Assembly: GCA_025363655.1 (NCBI GenBank)
Contig: JANYDK010000073.1
Location: 62,001 to 126,000 of the forward strand
Reading direction: 5' to 3'
Length of the DNA: 64,000 bases
Origin: Deltaproteobacteria bacterium
Lineage (GTDB): Bacteria; Myxococcota_A; Polyangia; Polyangiales; JADJMO01
Of the stretch, positions 34,338-42,552 are shown piece after piece. The notes beneath the pieces are model-generated. The model was given only the letters and a program-made list of their open reading frames with translations, did no database searches and was not told the DNA's origin. The translations under genes and the position numbers were made by a program. Numbering within the stretch: the stretch's first letter is position 1; each line of letters begins with the position of its first letter.

Positions 34338-36236
34338 GTGACCTCCTCCTCCACGCCTCGCCGGCGCCGACGCCGCGAAGGTCTCGGTCTCTTCGCCGCG
34401 CTCTTCTCTTTCGCGTCGGCTCTCACGCCGATCCTCACGCCGATCCTCACGCCGATCGCGCTCCTCGGCGTCTCGCTCGTCAGCCCCCGCACCGCCGAAG
34501 CCTCGGTGGTCGTGGGCAAACCCGATGGCAGTGGCGGCAGCGGACCCTTCGCCAAGGTCGCGCGCGAACGTCTCGCCTTCGCGTCGACCCCTGCGCGCAC
34601 GGTCGTCTGGGAGCAGCTCGTGCTCGACGACTCTCACGGCGAGCTGGCGTGGATTCTCGCGGTCCCGAAGCGGGAAAAAGGCGGCTGGATCGAGAGCGCC
34701 GGCGATCGATTCCTCACCGCCCTCGACGACACCACCGCGCCGACGGTGGCCCCCGCACGGATCCTCGGGTGCTCGGCGGCGACCCCGCGCGAGATCACCG
34801 CCGATGGCGACGGCCCGCCGGTGCGACCGCTCGACAAAGAGCTCTTTCCCCAGGGCTCGGCGCTCGACGCGATCACCAAGCTGCGCGCGCTCGGGTACGT
34901 CGTCGACAAGCCGACCGAGGCTCGCCTCCTCGCCATCGACTCCCTCGGCGAAGACGTCGTCGTCCTCCATCTGCCGGCAGCGAGCGGCGGCGCAACCCCC
35001 GTCGTCCGCGTCCTCGGCCCGCCCGGCCGGCCGTTTCCCCTCGCGCTCTACGAGAACCCGACGAGCCCATCGGCGCGTGCGCATGCGTATCTCTTCGCCG
35101 GAAGCAGCACGCAGATCGCCGGAATCCCGTTGCAGCCGATCCCTTTCGACACGCTCTCGTGGCTCGGTGCCTCCTCGAACTACACGGCTTTGGTCGAGGG
35201 TGCGCTCAGCAAGGGCGGGCAGGTGCTGCCTTTCACGAGCCCCGACGCGCTCTTCGCCGATCAGCCAGCGGGCTCGGTCGGGACCACCATTCCTTCGCTC
35301 GCGCGCGCGTATTTCGGCGCGACCGACAGCGCGACGACCGGTCCTTGGACGTGCGCCAAGCGGGCCGCGTCCTACGGGCTCGGCGGCGCGCTCTCGTCGG
35401 TCGCCGTCAGCTGCCCGACCACGCCGACGTGGAAGCTCGCCGACGGGGAACAGAAGCCGCCGCCCTGCGCCGATCCCCCGAAAGACGCGATCGCGGCGAG
35501 CGAGCTCTCGTGCAACGCCGACGACGATCTCTCGGTGGCCCTCGGCGGCTTCGTCCCTTCGAAGGTCTGGCTCACGCGCCTCGAGCTCGGGAGCGCCGCC
35601 TCCACGATCAACCACGGCCTCGAAGACGCACACAGCGGCTCGGTCCCGGCGTTTCACGAAGCAAAAACGTCTGGCGTCGGCGCCTGCGGCGGTGGCGGTC
35701 TCGAGCCGATCGACTCCGGCATCGATCCGTACGGAGGGGGCGGCGGTGGCGGCGGCGGTGGCGGTGGCGGCAATCCTCCTCCCGACCCGCCGACCACCCA
35801 AGTGATCGTCCACGACGGTTGCAGCGGCACCGCCGTCTTCGATGGCTGCGGACGCTCGAGCACCAACACCAGCACCAGCAACGACGGCTGCAGCAGCAGC
35901 AGCTCCTCGGGCGGAAGCGGGTGCGGCGGAGGCAGCAGCAGCTCGAGCGACAGCGGGTGCGGCGGAAGCAGCAGCAGCTCTAGCGACAGCAGCTGCGGCA
36001 AGGGCTCGAGCTCTTCGTCGAGCGACAACGGTTGCGGTGGCGGCAGCAGCTCGAGCAGCGGAAGCGGAGGCTGCGGCGGTGGGAGCAGCGGCTCCGACAA
36101 AGGATGCGCGATCGCCAAAGGTGGCGTGCCGATTCGCTTTTCGCCGGCCGCGTATCTCGTGGTCGCGGCGCTGACCTTGCTCCGCCGACGGGGTCGCCGA
36201 CGTCGGGTCGCGTCAAGCCAAGGAGCCGATAGCTAG
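34338..36236 (+). CDS. DUF2330-like exported protein with Cys/Ser-rich tail and MYXO-CTERM-type sorting end
   Basis: A twin-Arg-rich start and hydrophobic segments (LTPILTPIALLGVSLV) form the export signal. The ~350-residue body (WEQLVLDD, AWILAVPK, LGYVVDKP) resembles DUF2330-type surface proteins. From ~residue 455 the chain is Gly-rich, then repeats of Cys plus Ser runs with Gly (GCGGGSSSSS-type). The end carries GCAIAKGG, a hydrophobic AAYLVVAALTLL and RRRGRRRR, as in MYXO-CTERM tails that are processed at Cys and lipid-anchored. The Cys-Ser tail is probably a flexible, cross-linked stalk. Confidence 0.8.
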   Translation: MTSSSTPRRRRRREGLGLFAALFSFASALTPILTPILTPIALLGVSLVSPRTAEASVVVGKPDGSGGSGPFAKVARERLAFASTPARTVVWEQLVLDDSHGELAWILAVPKREKGGWIESAGDRFLTALDDTTAPTVAPARILGCSAATPREITADGDGPPVRPLDKELFPQGSALDAITKLRALGYVVDKPTEARLLAIDSLGEDVVVLHLPAASGGATPVVRVLGPPGRPFPLALYENPTSPSARAHAYLFAGSSTQIAGIPLQPIPFDTLSWLGASSNYTALVEGALSKGGQVLPFTSPDALFADQPAGSVGTTIPSLARAYFGATDSATTGPWTCAKRAASYGLGGALSSVAVSCPTTPTWKLADGEQKPPPCADPPKDAIAASELSCNADDDLSVALGGFVPSKVWLTRLELGSAASTINHGLEDAHSGSVPAFHEAKTSGVGACGGGGLEPIDSGIDPYGGGGGGGGGGGGGNPPPDPPTTQVIVHDGCSGTAVFDGCGRSSTNTSTSNDGCSSSSSSGGSGCGGGSSSSSDSGCGGSSSSSSDSSCGKGSSSSSSDNGCGGGSSSSSGSGGCGGGSSGSDKGCAIAKGGVPIRFSPAAYLVVAALTLLRRRGRRRRVASSQGADS

Positions 36237-36395
36237 GCAGGGCTCCGAGTGAAGGAGTGAATGACAGGTGAATAACGGGTCTGCGACGTCGTCTGTACGC
36301 CGCGCGGCCCACCGACCGCGAGCGCCCCCCCGCCGTCCGTAGTATCTTGCCCAGCTTCGGATCCGCGTCATGACAGCGAAGGTCGGCACCACGTG

Positions 36396-38219
36396 ATGGA
36401 CGAGCTCGAACAGCGCGCAGAGGCGCGCATCGGGCGTCTTTTGAACGACAAGTGGCGCCTCGAACGGCTGCTCGGAATCGGGGGCATGGCCTCCGTGTAT
36501 GCGGGCCGTCACCGCAATGGGGCCAAGGCGGCGCTGAAAATCCTCCACCCCGAGCTCGGCGCCGACGCCGACGTGCGGGGGCGTTTCCTCCGTGAGGGCT
36601 ACGCCGCCAACAAGGTCGAGCACCCCGGCGTGGTGCAGGTCCTCGACGACGACGTCGTCACTTCGGGTTCGGCGGGCGACGAGGGCACTGCGTATCTGGT
36701 GATGGAGCTGCTCGAAGGCGAGTCGCTGCTCGCGTACACGCGCCGGATGGGCGCAGCGGTGCCCGAGGGCGAGGTCCTGCAGATGATGGAGCAGGTCCTC
36801 GATGCGCTCGGCGCCGCGCACACGCAGGGCATCGTCCATCGCGATCTGAAGCCGGAAAACCTCTTCCTGGTGAAGTCGACGTCGGGCTCCGATCCGCCGC
36901 CGTCTCGGCTCGTCGAAGGTCCCTCCAAGCTCCGGGTGAAGGTGCTCGATTTCGGCATCGCCCGCATCGCCGACGGCGCCGGCAAGACGCGCGTCGGCAC
37001 CGCCCTCGGGACGCCGACGTACATGGCGCCCGAGCAAGCGCAAGGTCGCCGCAACTCGATCGACGGGCGCACCGACCTCTTCGCCATCGGCGCGACGATG
37101 TGGCGAATGCTCACCGGGCTCCGCGTCCACGACGCGCCGAGCGCCGCCGAGATCCTGGCGAAGATGGCGAGCGAGCCGGCCCGGCCGATTCGCAGCGTTG
37201 CACCGCAGATTTCCCCGGCCGTCGCCGCGATCATCGATCGCGCGCTCCGCTTCCATCAGGACGATCGCTACGTCGACGCGAAGGCGATGCAAGAAGACGT
37301 GCGCGCGGCGCTCGACGGTGCACCTCTTCGCCATGCGGTCGTGAATGTGTCCCCAGCAGCGGTCACCGAGGAGCGAACGGCCGCGGCGGCGCCTCGCGCG
37401 GGTGGCGCGGGTGGATCATTCAAGCCGCGCATCGGCGAGCCCACGGCGGGCGACGTCCCCACGTCGATGGAGCGCCCGGCGGCAGCTCCCATCACTCCCG
37501 AGCTGCCGACGACGGCCAAACACGACGATCTCCCGCCGCTCGCGCCGGTGGCGGCGATCGCCCCGCTTCCGCCGGTCACGGCCGTAGCGACGGTGGCCGG
37601 ATTGCCGAGCGTGGCGGCATCGGCGCCGCTCGCCGACGCCAGCCCTCGGCTCGTCGTCAGCACGGCGCCCCGCGCACGCACGCCGCTCTACGTCGGGGTT
37701 GCCGTCGGTGTGCTCGCGCTCGGCGGGCTCATTCTCTTCCTCGTGCTCCCTTCGTCGTCTGCGGCCAAGGGTGACGCGCCGGTCGAGAAGAGCGCCATCA
37801 GTGCCACCGTCGACGAGGAAGCCGAGAAGCCGAAAGACCCGAAAGAGCCTGAAAAACCGGCCCCTCCGGCGACCGCCGCCGCGGACGACGAGCCCGACGA
37901 GGTGCTCGACCAGCCCACGTCCGAGGCCGTTCCCGCCGCGACCACCGAGGGTCTCCACGGTGCGACGACCGTGAAGAAGCCCGTCGCGCCCGTGACCGCG
38001 AAGCCGAAGCCGACGCCGACGAGCACGAAGGTGCCGCAACCGAAGCTTCCGCCCGGGGCCACCGTCGCGTCCAACATCGGGACGACGATCGGCGCCGCAC
38101 CCGTCGCCACCGGCAACGGTGGCAACAGCATCGACGCCAACGGCAACCCGAACGGGAACGCGAACGCGAACGGGAACGCGAACGGCAAAGACAAGGGCAA
38201 GGGCCCGAAGCCGAAGTAG
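36396..38219 (+). CDS. Membrane Ser/Thr protein kinase (Hanks type)
   Basis: The kinase domain spans residues ~18-300: Gly loop GIGGMASVY, Lys in AALKIL, catalytic IVHRDLKPEN (~146), DFGIAR and the GTPTYMAPEQ activation segment. A Pro/Ala/Thr linker leads to one membrane helix (YVGVAVGVLALGGLILFLVL, ~430-450) and a periplasmic tail of Pro/Lys/Asn repeats with no known domain. A GTG three bases earlier is an alternative start. It likely reads an envelope cue and phosphorylates FHA-bearing regulators, one of which lies 1.2 kb downstream. Confidence 0.92.
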   Translation: MDELEQRAEARIGRLLNDKWRLERLLGIGGMASVYAGRHRNGAKAALKILHPELGADADVRGRFLREGYAANKVEHPGVVQVLDDDVVTSGSAGDEGTAYLVMELLEGESLLAYTRRMGAAVPEGEVLQMMEQVLDALGAAHTQGIVHRDLKPENLFLVKSTSGSDPPPSRLVEGPSKLRVKVLDFGIARIADGAGKTRVGTALGTPTYMAPEQAQGRRNSIDGRTDLFAIGATMWRMLTGLRVHDAPSAAEILAKMASEPARPIRSVAPQISPAVAAIIDRALRFHQDDRYVDAKAMQEDVRAALDGAPLRHAVVNVSPAAVTEERTAAAAPRAGGAGGSFKPRIGEPTAGDVPTSMERPAAAPITPELPTTAKHDDLPPLAPVAAIAPLPPVTAVATVAGLPSVAASAPLADASPRLVVSTAPRARTPLYVGVAVGVLALGGLILFLVLPSSSAAKGDAPVEKSAISATVDEEAEKPKDPKEPEKPAPPATAAADDEPDEVLDQPTSEAVPAATTEGLHGATTVKKPVAPVTAKPKPTPTSTKVPQPKLPPGATVASNIGTTIGAAPVATGNGGNSIDANGNPNGNANANGNANGKDKGKGPKPK

Positions 38220-38230
38220 TCAGCGCGCGA

Positions 38231-39217
38231 TCAGCGCTTGCGCTTGATGCTGCCGCTGCCCGAGCCCTGCGGGATCGGCATCACGGCCGCGGCGAGCGAA
38301 AGTGCGGCGCCAGCTTTGCCGCCGGTGCTGCCGAGGGGGCTGTCGATCAGCTGCGCGAGCCTGGCGAAGAGCGACGACTCTTCATCGCTCGGCGGGGGAG
38401 CGGCCTTCGGCTCTTCTTTCACGGGAGCGGGCGTCGGGGCCGGGGCAGGGGCTTCGATCGAGTCGACGTCGGCGCAGCAGCGGAAGCCGGTCGAGTAGTC
38501 GTAGTACGTGGGCGCGTGCGCGGTCGTGACGTAGTCGCAGCCTTCGCGGTTCTGCTTGGTGTCGAGGTAGTAGCCGCCGTGGAAGGCGCCGTCGTCGACC
38601 CACTCGTGAAGGTTTCCGACCATGTCGTGCACGCCGTACGCGTTGGTGCACGAGGCCGCTTCGCCGGTCTTCGCCACCGTGTTCGGCATCTGGTTGAGGC
38701 GCTCGTCGTTCATCGCCTTGCCGCTGAACATCTCCGCCTTCGAGTAGAGCTTGCCGAGCGGCCCGGTGCGGCCCGTGTCGATGCAGGCGCCCGCGACGTG
38801 CGTCTCGCCGTACGGATACTTGGTCGCGCTCGGTCCCTTGCAGGCGTTCTTCCATTCGTCGGCGCGGCAGAGACGCTTGCCCGCGTGGGTGCACGCGTCC
38901 TTCGCTTGCACCAGCGAGACGTGACCTTGCGGCACGACGTCGGGGCGCGAGACCGCCATCACCTTGGCGCCCGTCTTCTCCGGCGAGACGTAGGGCGAGT
39001 GCATCTCGGCGGCAGCGCCGAGTCCGTCGCCGATCACGACCAGCGAGGCCTCCCACTTGTCGACGCACGAGCTGCCGACCTGGGCCATTTCGGCGGGGCA
39101 GTGCGACGTCTCGGAGGCGACCTTCGCGGCGGCGGGGAGGGCCACGAGCACGATGGCGACCGCGGCGAGCGACGATCCCACCACCGAGACGACCGAGGCG
39201 AAGGACGAACTGCGCAT
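38231..39217 (-). CDS. FGE-sulfatase (SUMF1) domain exported protein
   Basis: A signal peptide (VALPAAAKVA) precedes the SUMF1 fold: MAQVGSSCVDKWEASL, HVSLVQAKDACTHAGKRLCRADEWKNACKG, YGVHDMVGNLHEWVDD and YDYSTGFRCC. The motifs GKRLCRADEWKNACKG and GNLHEW are diagnostic. In true formylglycine-generating enzymes they surround the active site, but many bacterial members, like exported ones, have other roles. The last 100 residues are Pro/Ala/Ser-rich with a hydrophobic AGAALSLAAAVMPI segment. Located convergent with the kinase gene. Confidence 0.85.
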   Translation of the reverse strand: MRSSSFASVVSVVGSSLAAVAIVLVALPAAAKVASETSHCPAEMAQVGSSCVDKWEASLVVIGDGLGAAAEMHSPYVSPEKTGAKVMAVSRPDVVPQGHVSLVQAKDACTHAGKRLCRADEWKNACKGPSATKYPYGETHVAGACIDTGRTGPLGKLYSKAEMFSGKAMNDERLNQMPNTVAKTGEAASCTNAYGVHDMVGNLHEWVDDGAFHGGYYLDTKQNREGCDYVTTAHAPTYYDYSTGFRCCADVDSIEAPAPAPTPAPVKEEPKAAPPPSDEESSLFARLAQLIDSPLGSTGGKAGAALSLAAAVMPIPQGSGSGSIKRKR

Positions 39218-39386
39218 GCAGAGCGTCTCTGCAGCTCCGGTGCCGTGAGATTTTGACTAGCTCAAGTGGCGGAAACCATAGGCATTTGCTGTGTGTAGAC
39301 CGCACCCCGAGAGCTGCGGATAGGAGACCGCAGACGAGCGATCAATGTCGCTGCGGCCTGCACACCTCAGGCGAAAACGAGACGGC

Positions 39387-40826
39387 TCACTTCGCGCGGA
39401 GGCCGTGGCGCTGCACGAGGCGGTGGAGGTACATGCGGTCGATGCCGGCGCGACGCGCAGCGCGACTCATGTTGCCGCCGGCCCACGCGAGGAGCGCGCC
39501 GAGATAGGCACGCTCGAACTCGTCGATGAGACCTTCTTTGGCGATCTTGAAGGGCACGTCGAGGTCGATCGGGCGCGCGCCGACGCCGGCTTCTCCGCTG
39601 GGAAACTCGCCTCCGCGTCCGCTCGGGGGCGGATGCAGCGCCGTCGACTCGAGGACCACCGCGCGCTCGACGTAGTTGCGCAGCTCGCGGACGTTGCCCG
39701 GCCAATCGTGCTCGGCGAGCTCGCGGATGACCTCGGGCGTGAAGAGCTGACGCGACCCCTTGGCGCCGAGCGTCTCGAGGAAATTGTGGATGAGGAGCTC
39801 GATGTCGCCCTTGCGTTCGCGCAGCGAGGGCACGTGCACGGTGACGACCGAGAGTCGGTAGAAGAGGTCTTCGCGGAACCGGCCCTTGTTGACCTCACGC
39901 TCGAGGTCACGATTGGTCGCGGCGATGACGCGGACGTCGACCTTCTTGGTGTTGGTCTCGCCGACGCGCCGCACGTCTCCACTTTCGAGGACGCGCAGGA
40001 GCTTGGGCTGCAGATCGAGCGGGAGCTCGCCGATTTCGTCGAGGAAAATCGAGCCGGTGTGCGCTGCTTCGAAGGCGCCGATGCGATCGCGATCGGCGCC
40101 GGTGAACGAGCCGCGCACGTGGCCGAAGAGCTGCGATTCGACGAGGTTCGGTGAGATGGAGCCGCAGTCGACGACGACGAAGGGGTTGTCCTTGCGGACG
40201 CTGTGCTGGATGATTTCGGCGGCGACCAGCTCCTTGCCGACGCCGCTCTCGCCGAGGACGAGGACGTTGCAGTCGGCGCGCGCGACCCGCTCGAGGAGCG
40301 CAAAGAGACGGCGCATCGAGAGGGACGTGCCGAGGAGCGTGCCGTAGGCGGGCCAGGCCGGGACCTCGTCGTTGTTGGTCGGCGCGAGCGAGCGCACGCG
40401 GAGCACCGAGTTGCCGATGCGCACGCTGGTGTCGGCGGCGACGTCGGCGTCGCGGATGCGCAGACTCTCGAGGTAGGTGCCGTTCGTCGAGCCGAGGTCT
40501 TGCACGCGGCAGACCTCGTTTTCCAGGGTGAAGCGGCAATGGAAGCGGCTGACGGTAGGGTCTTTGAGGACCAGCTCGTTGGAGGGATGGGTGCCGACGC
40601 GGAGCACGCCCCCCTCGAGCTGGACGACGTTGCTGCTGGCGCGTTCGCCCTCGCGTTCGACGACCACTTCGAGGCGCGGGATGGCCACGTGCTCCCGCAT
40701 GTTGGGCACGGTCTCCATCGCCGTCGCCCTCCTTCCCGGGATGGGCAGGGAGGTAACGGGGATCGTCGCCGCAGGGTCTTCGCGCGGCGCGGGGGGGGCA
40801 GGGTGACCAGGCCGGTCGCTCGACAT
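39387..40826 (-). CDS. FHA-domain sigma-54-dependent activator
   Basis: The N-terminal Pro-rich leader is followed by an FHA domain (VGTHPSNELVLKDPTVSRFHCRF, GSTNGTYL), then the AAA+ domain with Walker A GESGVGKE, LFGHVRGSFTGA, and IFLDEIGELPLDLQPKLLRVLESG, and a Fis-like helix-turn-helix (NMSRAARRAGIDRMYLHRL). The sigma-54 loop reads GSFTGA rather than the usual GAFTGA. It is thus another phospho-responsive enhancer-binding protein. It diverges from a gene for an outer-membrane barrel (starts about 106 bp apart), which could be its target. Confidence 0.93.
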   Translation of the reverse strand: MSSDRPGHPAPPAPREDPAATIPVTSLPIPGRRATAMETVPNMREHVAIPRLEVVVEREGERASSNVVQLEGGVLRVGTHPSNELVLKDPTVSRFHCRFTLENEVCRVQDLGSTNGTYLESLRIRDADVAADTSVRIGNSVLRVRSLAPTNNDEVPAWPAYGTLLGTSLSMRRLFALLERVARADCNVLVLGESGVGKELVAAEIIQHSVRKDNPFVVVDCGSISPNLVESQLFGHVRGSFTGADRDRIGAFEAAHTGSIFLDEIGELPLDLQPKLLRVLESGDVRRVGETNTKKVDVRVIAATNRDLEREVNKGRFREDLFYRLSVVTVHVPSLRERKGDIELLIHNFLETLGAKGSRQLFTPEVIRELAEHDWPGNVRELRNYVERAVVLESTALHPPPSGRGGEFPSGEAGVGARPIDLDVPFKIAKEGLIDEFERAYLGALLAWAGGNMSRAARRAGIDRMYLHRLVQRHGLRAK

Positions 40827-40932
40827 GATGGCGGGTCAGTGTCGCACGACCGCTGCGCTCGATCACGCTCGATTACACTTCTTGGTCACTCCCGGCCCGC
40901 CTGCGAAAGGCCGCGTGCTAGGGTCCGCGACC

Positions 40933-41703
40933 ATGCAACGTTGCCCGCGCCTCGGCCGCCTCGGATGGATGCCCGTCGTTCTCGCCTCGATCGCCTCGAT
41001 CGCCCTGGTCACCTCGGCGTTCACCGGTTCGGCTTTCGCCGACGACAAGAAGGTGAAGGGGTTCGAAATCATGATTCGCCCCGGCTACGGCAGCGCCGGA
41101 TCGGGCTCGCCGGTCGGGCTCGAGAGCAACGTCGTGGCGCCGGCCGGAAGCCCGAAGCTCCTCACCGGCGAAGCTTCGCCCTACGGTGGCGGCCTGGTCT
41201 TCGACGGCTACGTCGGCGCCCGCGTGGCCGAGTACATCAGCGTCGGTCTCGGCGCTGGCTTCCGTAACAGCTCGGCGTCGGCCATTCCCGACGGCGACGG
41301 GCTCAAGCGCTCGGCCTTCACCGTCGCTCCCTACGTGCGCGCGTATTTCCCGATGGTGCCGGTCGTCGACCTCTGGGTCCAAGCGGGCGTCGGCTACACG
41401 TTCGATTCGCAGAAATACAACGGCACCGTTCCCACCACCGCGGGCAACCTGCCCGGCACCTGGACCCTCGAGCACCGCGGCGTGGCGTTGCCGCTCGGGT
41501 TCGGCGTCGACTATCCGATTCTCCCGATGATCGCGATGGGGCCGTCGTTCTTCTACACGCCGGTCTTCTCCGCCGGCGGCTGCTTCATCCCCTCGGTCAA
41601 CGGCGTCGAAGCCAAGCAGTGCACCGACGCCAACCCGAAGATCGCGAAGACGAGCAACTACGGCGTCTGGTCGATCGGCCTCGACCTCCGCCTCACGCTC
41701 TGA
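40933..41703 (+). CDS. Outer-membrane beta-barrel protein
   Basis: The 256-residue product has a clear signal peptide with cleavage near AFADDKK. The mature chain alternates hydrophobic/polar strands (FEIMIRPGYGSAG, YISVGLGAGFRNSS, FTVAPYVRAYFPM, VWSIGLDLRLTL) and ends in Leu after an aromatic strand pattern. Two Cys in a loop (GGCF...KQC) may bond. This is the OmpW/OprF-like small barrel type, function unknown. Confidence 0.75.
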   Translation: MQRCPRLGRLGWMPVVLASIASIALVTSAFTGSAFADDKKVKGFEIMIRPGYGSAGSGSPVGLESNVVAPAGSPKLLTGEASPYGGGLVFDGYVGARVAEYISVGLGAGFRNSSASAIPDGDGLKRSAFTVAPYVRAYFPMVPVVDLWVQAGVGYTFDSQKYNGTVPTTAGNLPGTWTLEHRGVALPLGFGVDYPILPMIAMGPSFFYTPVFSAGGCFIPSVNGVEAKQCTDANPKIAKTSNYGVWSIGLDLRLTL

Positions 41704-41718
41704 TTCTACTCGGGAAAA

Positions 41719-42048
41719 CTAGGCGAATTTCAGCTCGACGCCGGCGCTCTGCTTGACGACGTCGGCGATGGTGCCGAAGAGCTCGGCGCCGGTGCCTTTG
41801 TCGTCGAGCCAGCGCGAGCTCGCTTCGTCGAAGTTGAAGTGCCAGGCGCGTGCGCGCGCGGCGAGCCAGATTTGCCGCGTCGGACGCTGCGTGTTCATGA
41901 CGCAACGGATGCCGTCTTTGAGCGTGAGGGTGACGACGTCGCCGGCGGTGTCGAGATCGACGTCGCTCGGGTCGACCTCTTCGAGGGCATCGACGACGCG
42001 CTTGAAGGCGTCTTGGGCCAGGCGGAGATAGCGCGACTCGTCCATCAT
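41719..42048 (-). CDS. cyaY: CyaY frataxin-like iron donor protein
   Basis: The 109-residue product aligns along its length with bacterial frataxin: SRYLRLAQDAFKRVVDALEEVD, the acidic VDLDTAGDVVTLTLKDG ridge and the QIWLAARARAWHFNFD core with the conserved Trp-Leu-Ala. Frataxin binds iron and modulates cysteine desulfurase in Fe-S assembly in the cytoplasm. Start is one of two adjacent ATGs. It is convergent with the barrel gene and lies 40 bp downstream of apaG on the same strand. Confidence 0.92.
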   Translation of the reverse strand: MMDESRYLRLAQDAFKRVVDALEEVDPSDVDLDTAGDVVTLTLKDGIRCVMNTQRPTRQIWLAARARAWHFNFDEASSRWLDDKGTGAELFGTIADVVKQSAGVELKFA

Positions 42049-42089
42049 CGTGCCGCTTCGATGCCAGTGCGCGCCCGGCGTCGCAACCT

Positions 42090-42518
42090 TCAATTCAAGG
42101 TCTGCGGCAGCGCCAAGGCGAAGCTGGCGATTTCGGCGTCGAAGGTGTGACCGTTGTCGCAGTGCATGCGGTAGGTGCCGCGCATCGCCCCGCGAGGCGT
42201 GCGAAGGACGCAGCCGCTCGTGTACTCGAAGTGCTGGCCCGGCTTCAACGTCGGCTGCGCGCCGACCACGCCATCGCCGCGAACCTCTTCGATGCGACCG
42301 TCGCCGTCGGTGATGACCCAGTGGCGCGTACGGAGCTGGGCGGTGAGGGCCCCCTCGTTGGCGATGCGCACCGTATAGGCGAACACGTACCGCTTCGCCC
42401 GTGGCGCCGACTGCTCCGGCACGTAGAAGCTCCGGACGCTGACGCGGATGCCCTCGGTGACGGCCGTGCTCACCGCCGGACCATACTGCAGAAGGACCTT
42501 CGGCGAAACGAGAACCAT
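42090..42518 (-). CDS. apaG: ApaG family protein
   Basis: The product contains the ApaG fibronectin-like beta fold: SFYVPEQSAPRAKRYVFAYTVRIANEG, HWVITDGDGRIEEVRGDGVVGAQP, then the YTSGCVLRTPRGAMRGTY motif. All are family hallmarks. Length (142 aa) is slightly above the usual ~125; a 12-residue upstream ATG extension is possible but would overlap the divergent decarboxylase start. ApaG is linked to cobalt resistance and pyrophosphate-containing nucleotides, exact biochemistry unsettled. It precedes cyaY. Confidence 0.93.
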   Translation of the reverse strand: MVLVSPKVLLQYGPAVSTAVTEGIRVSVRSFYVPEQSAPRAKRYVFAYTVRIANEGALTAQLRTRHWVITDGDGRIEEVRGDGVVGAQPTLKPGQHFEYTSGCVLRTPRGAMRGTYRMHCDNGHTFDAEIASFALALPQTLN

Positions 42519-42552
42519 GCTCGCGAGCTTCGTTTCGTGGCAGCCTCGCGGC

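Noticed and set aside
32682-35813. 1043-codon minus-strand frame
   Set aside because: Antisense to the histone-like, DUF3105 and DUF2330-like genes; the FFAAFLAPP repeat is just the reverse of the Lys/Ala repeat.
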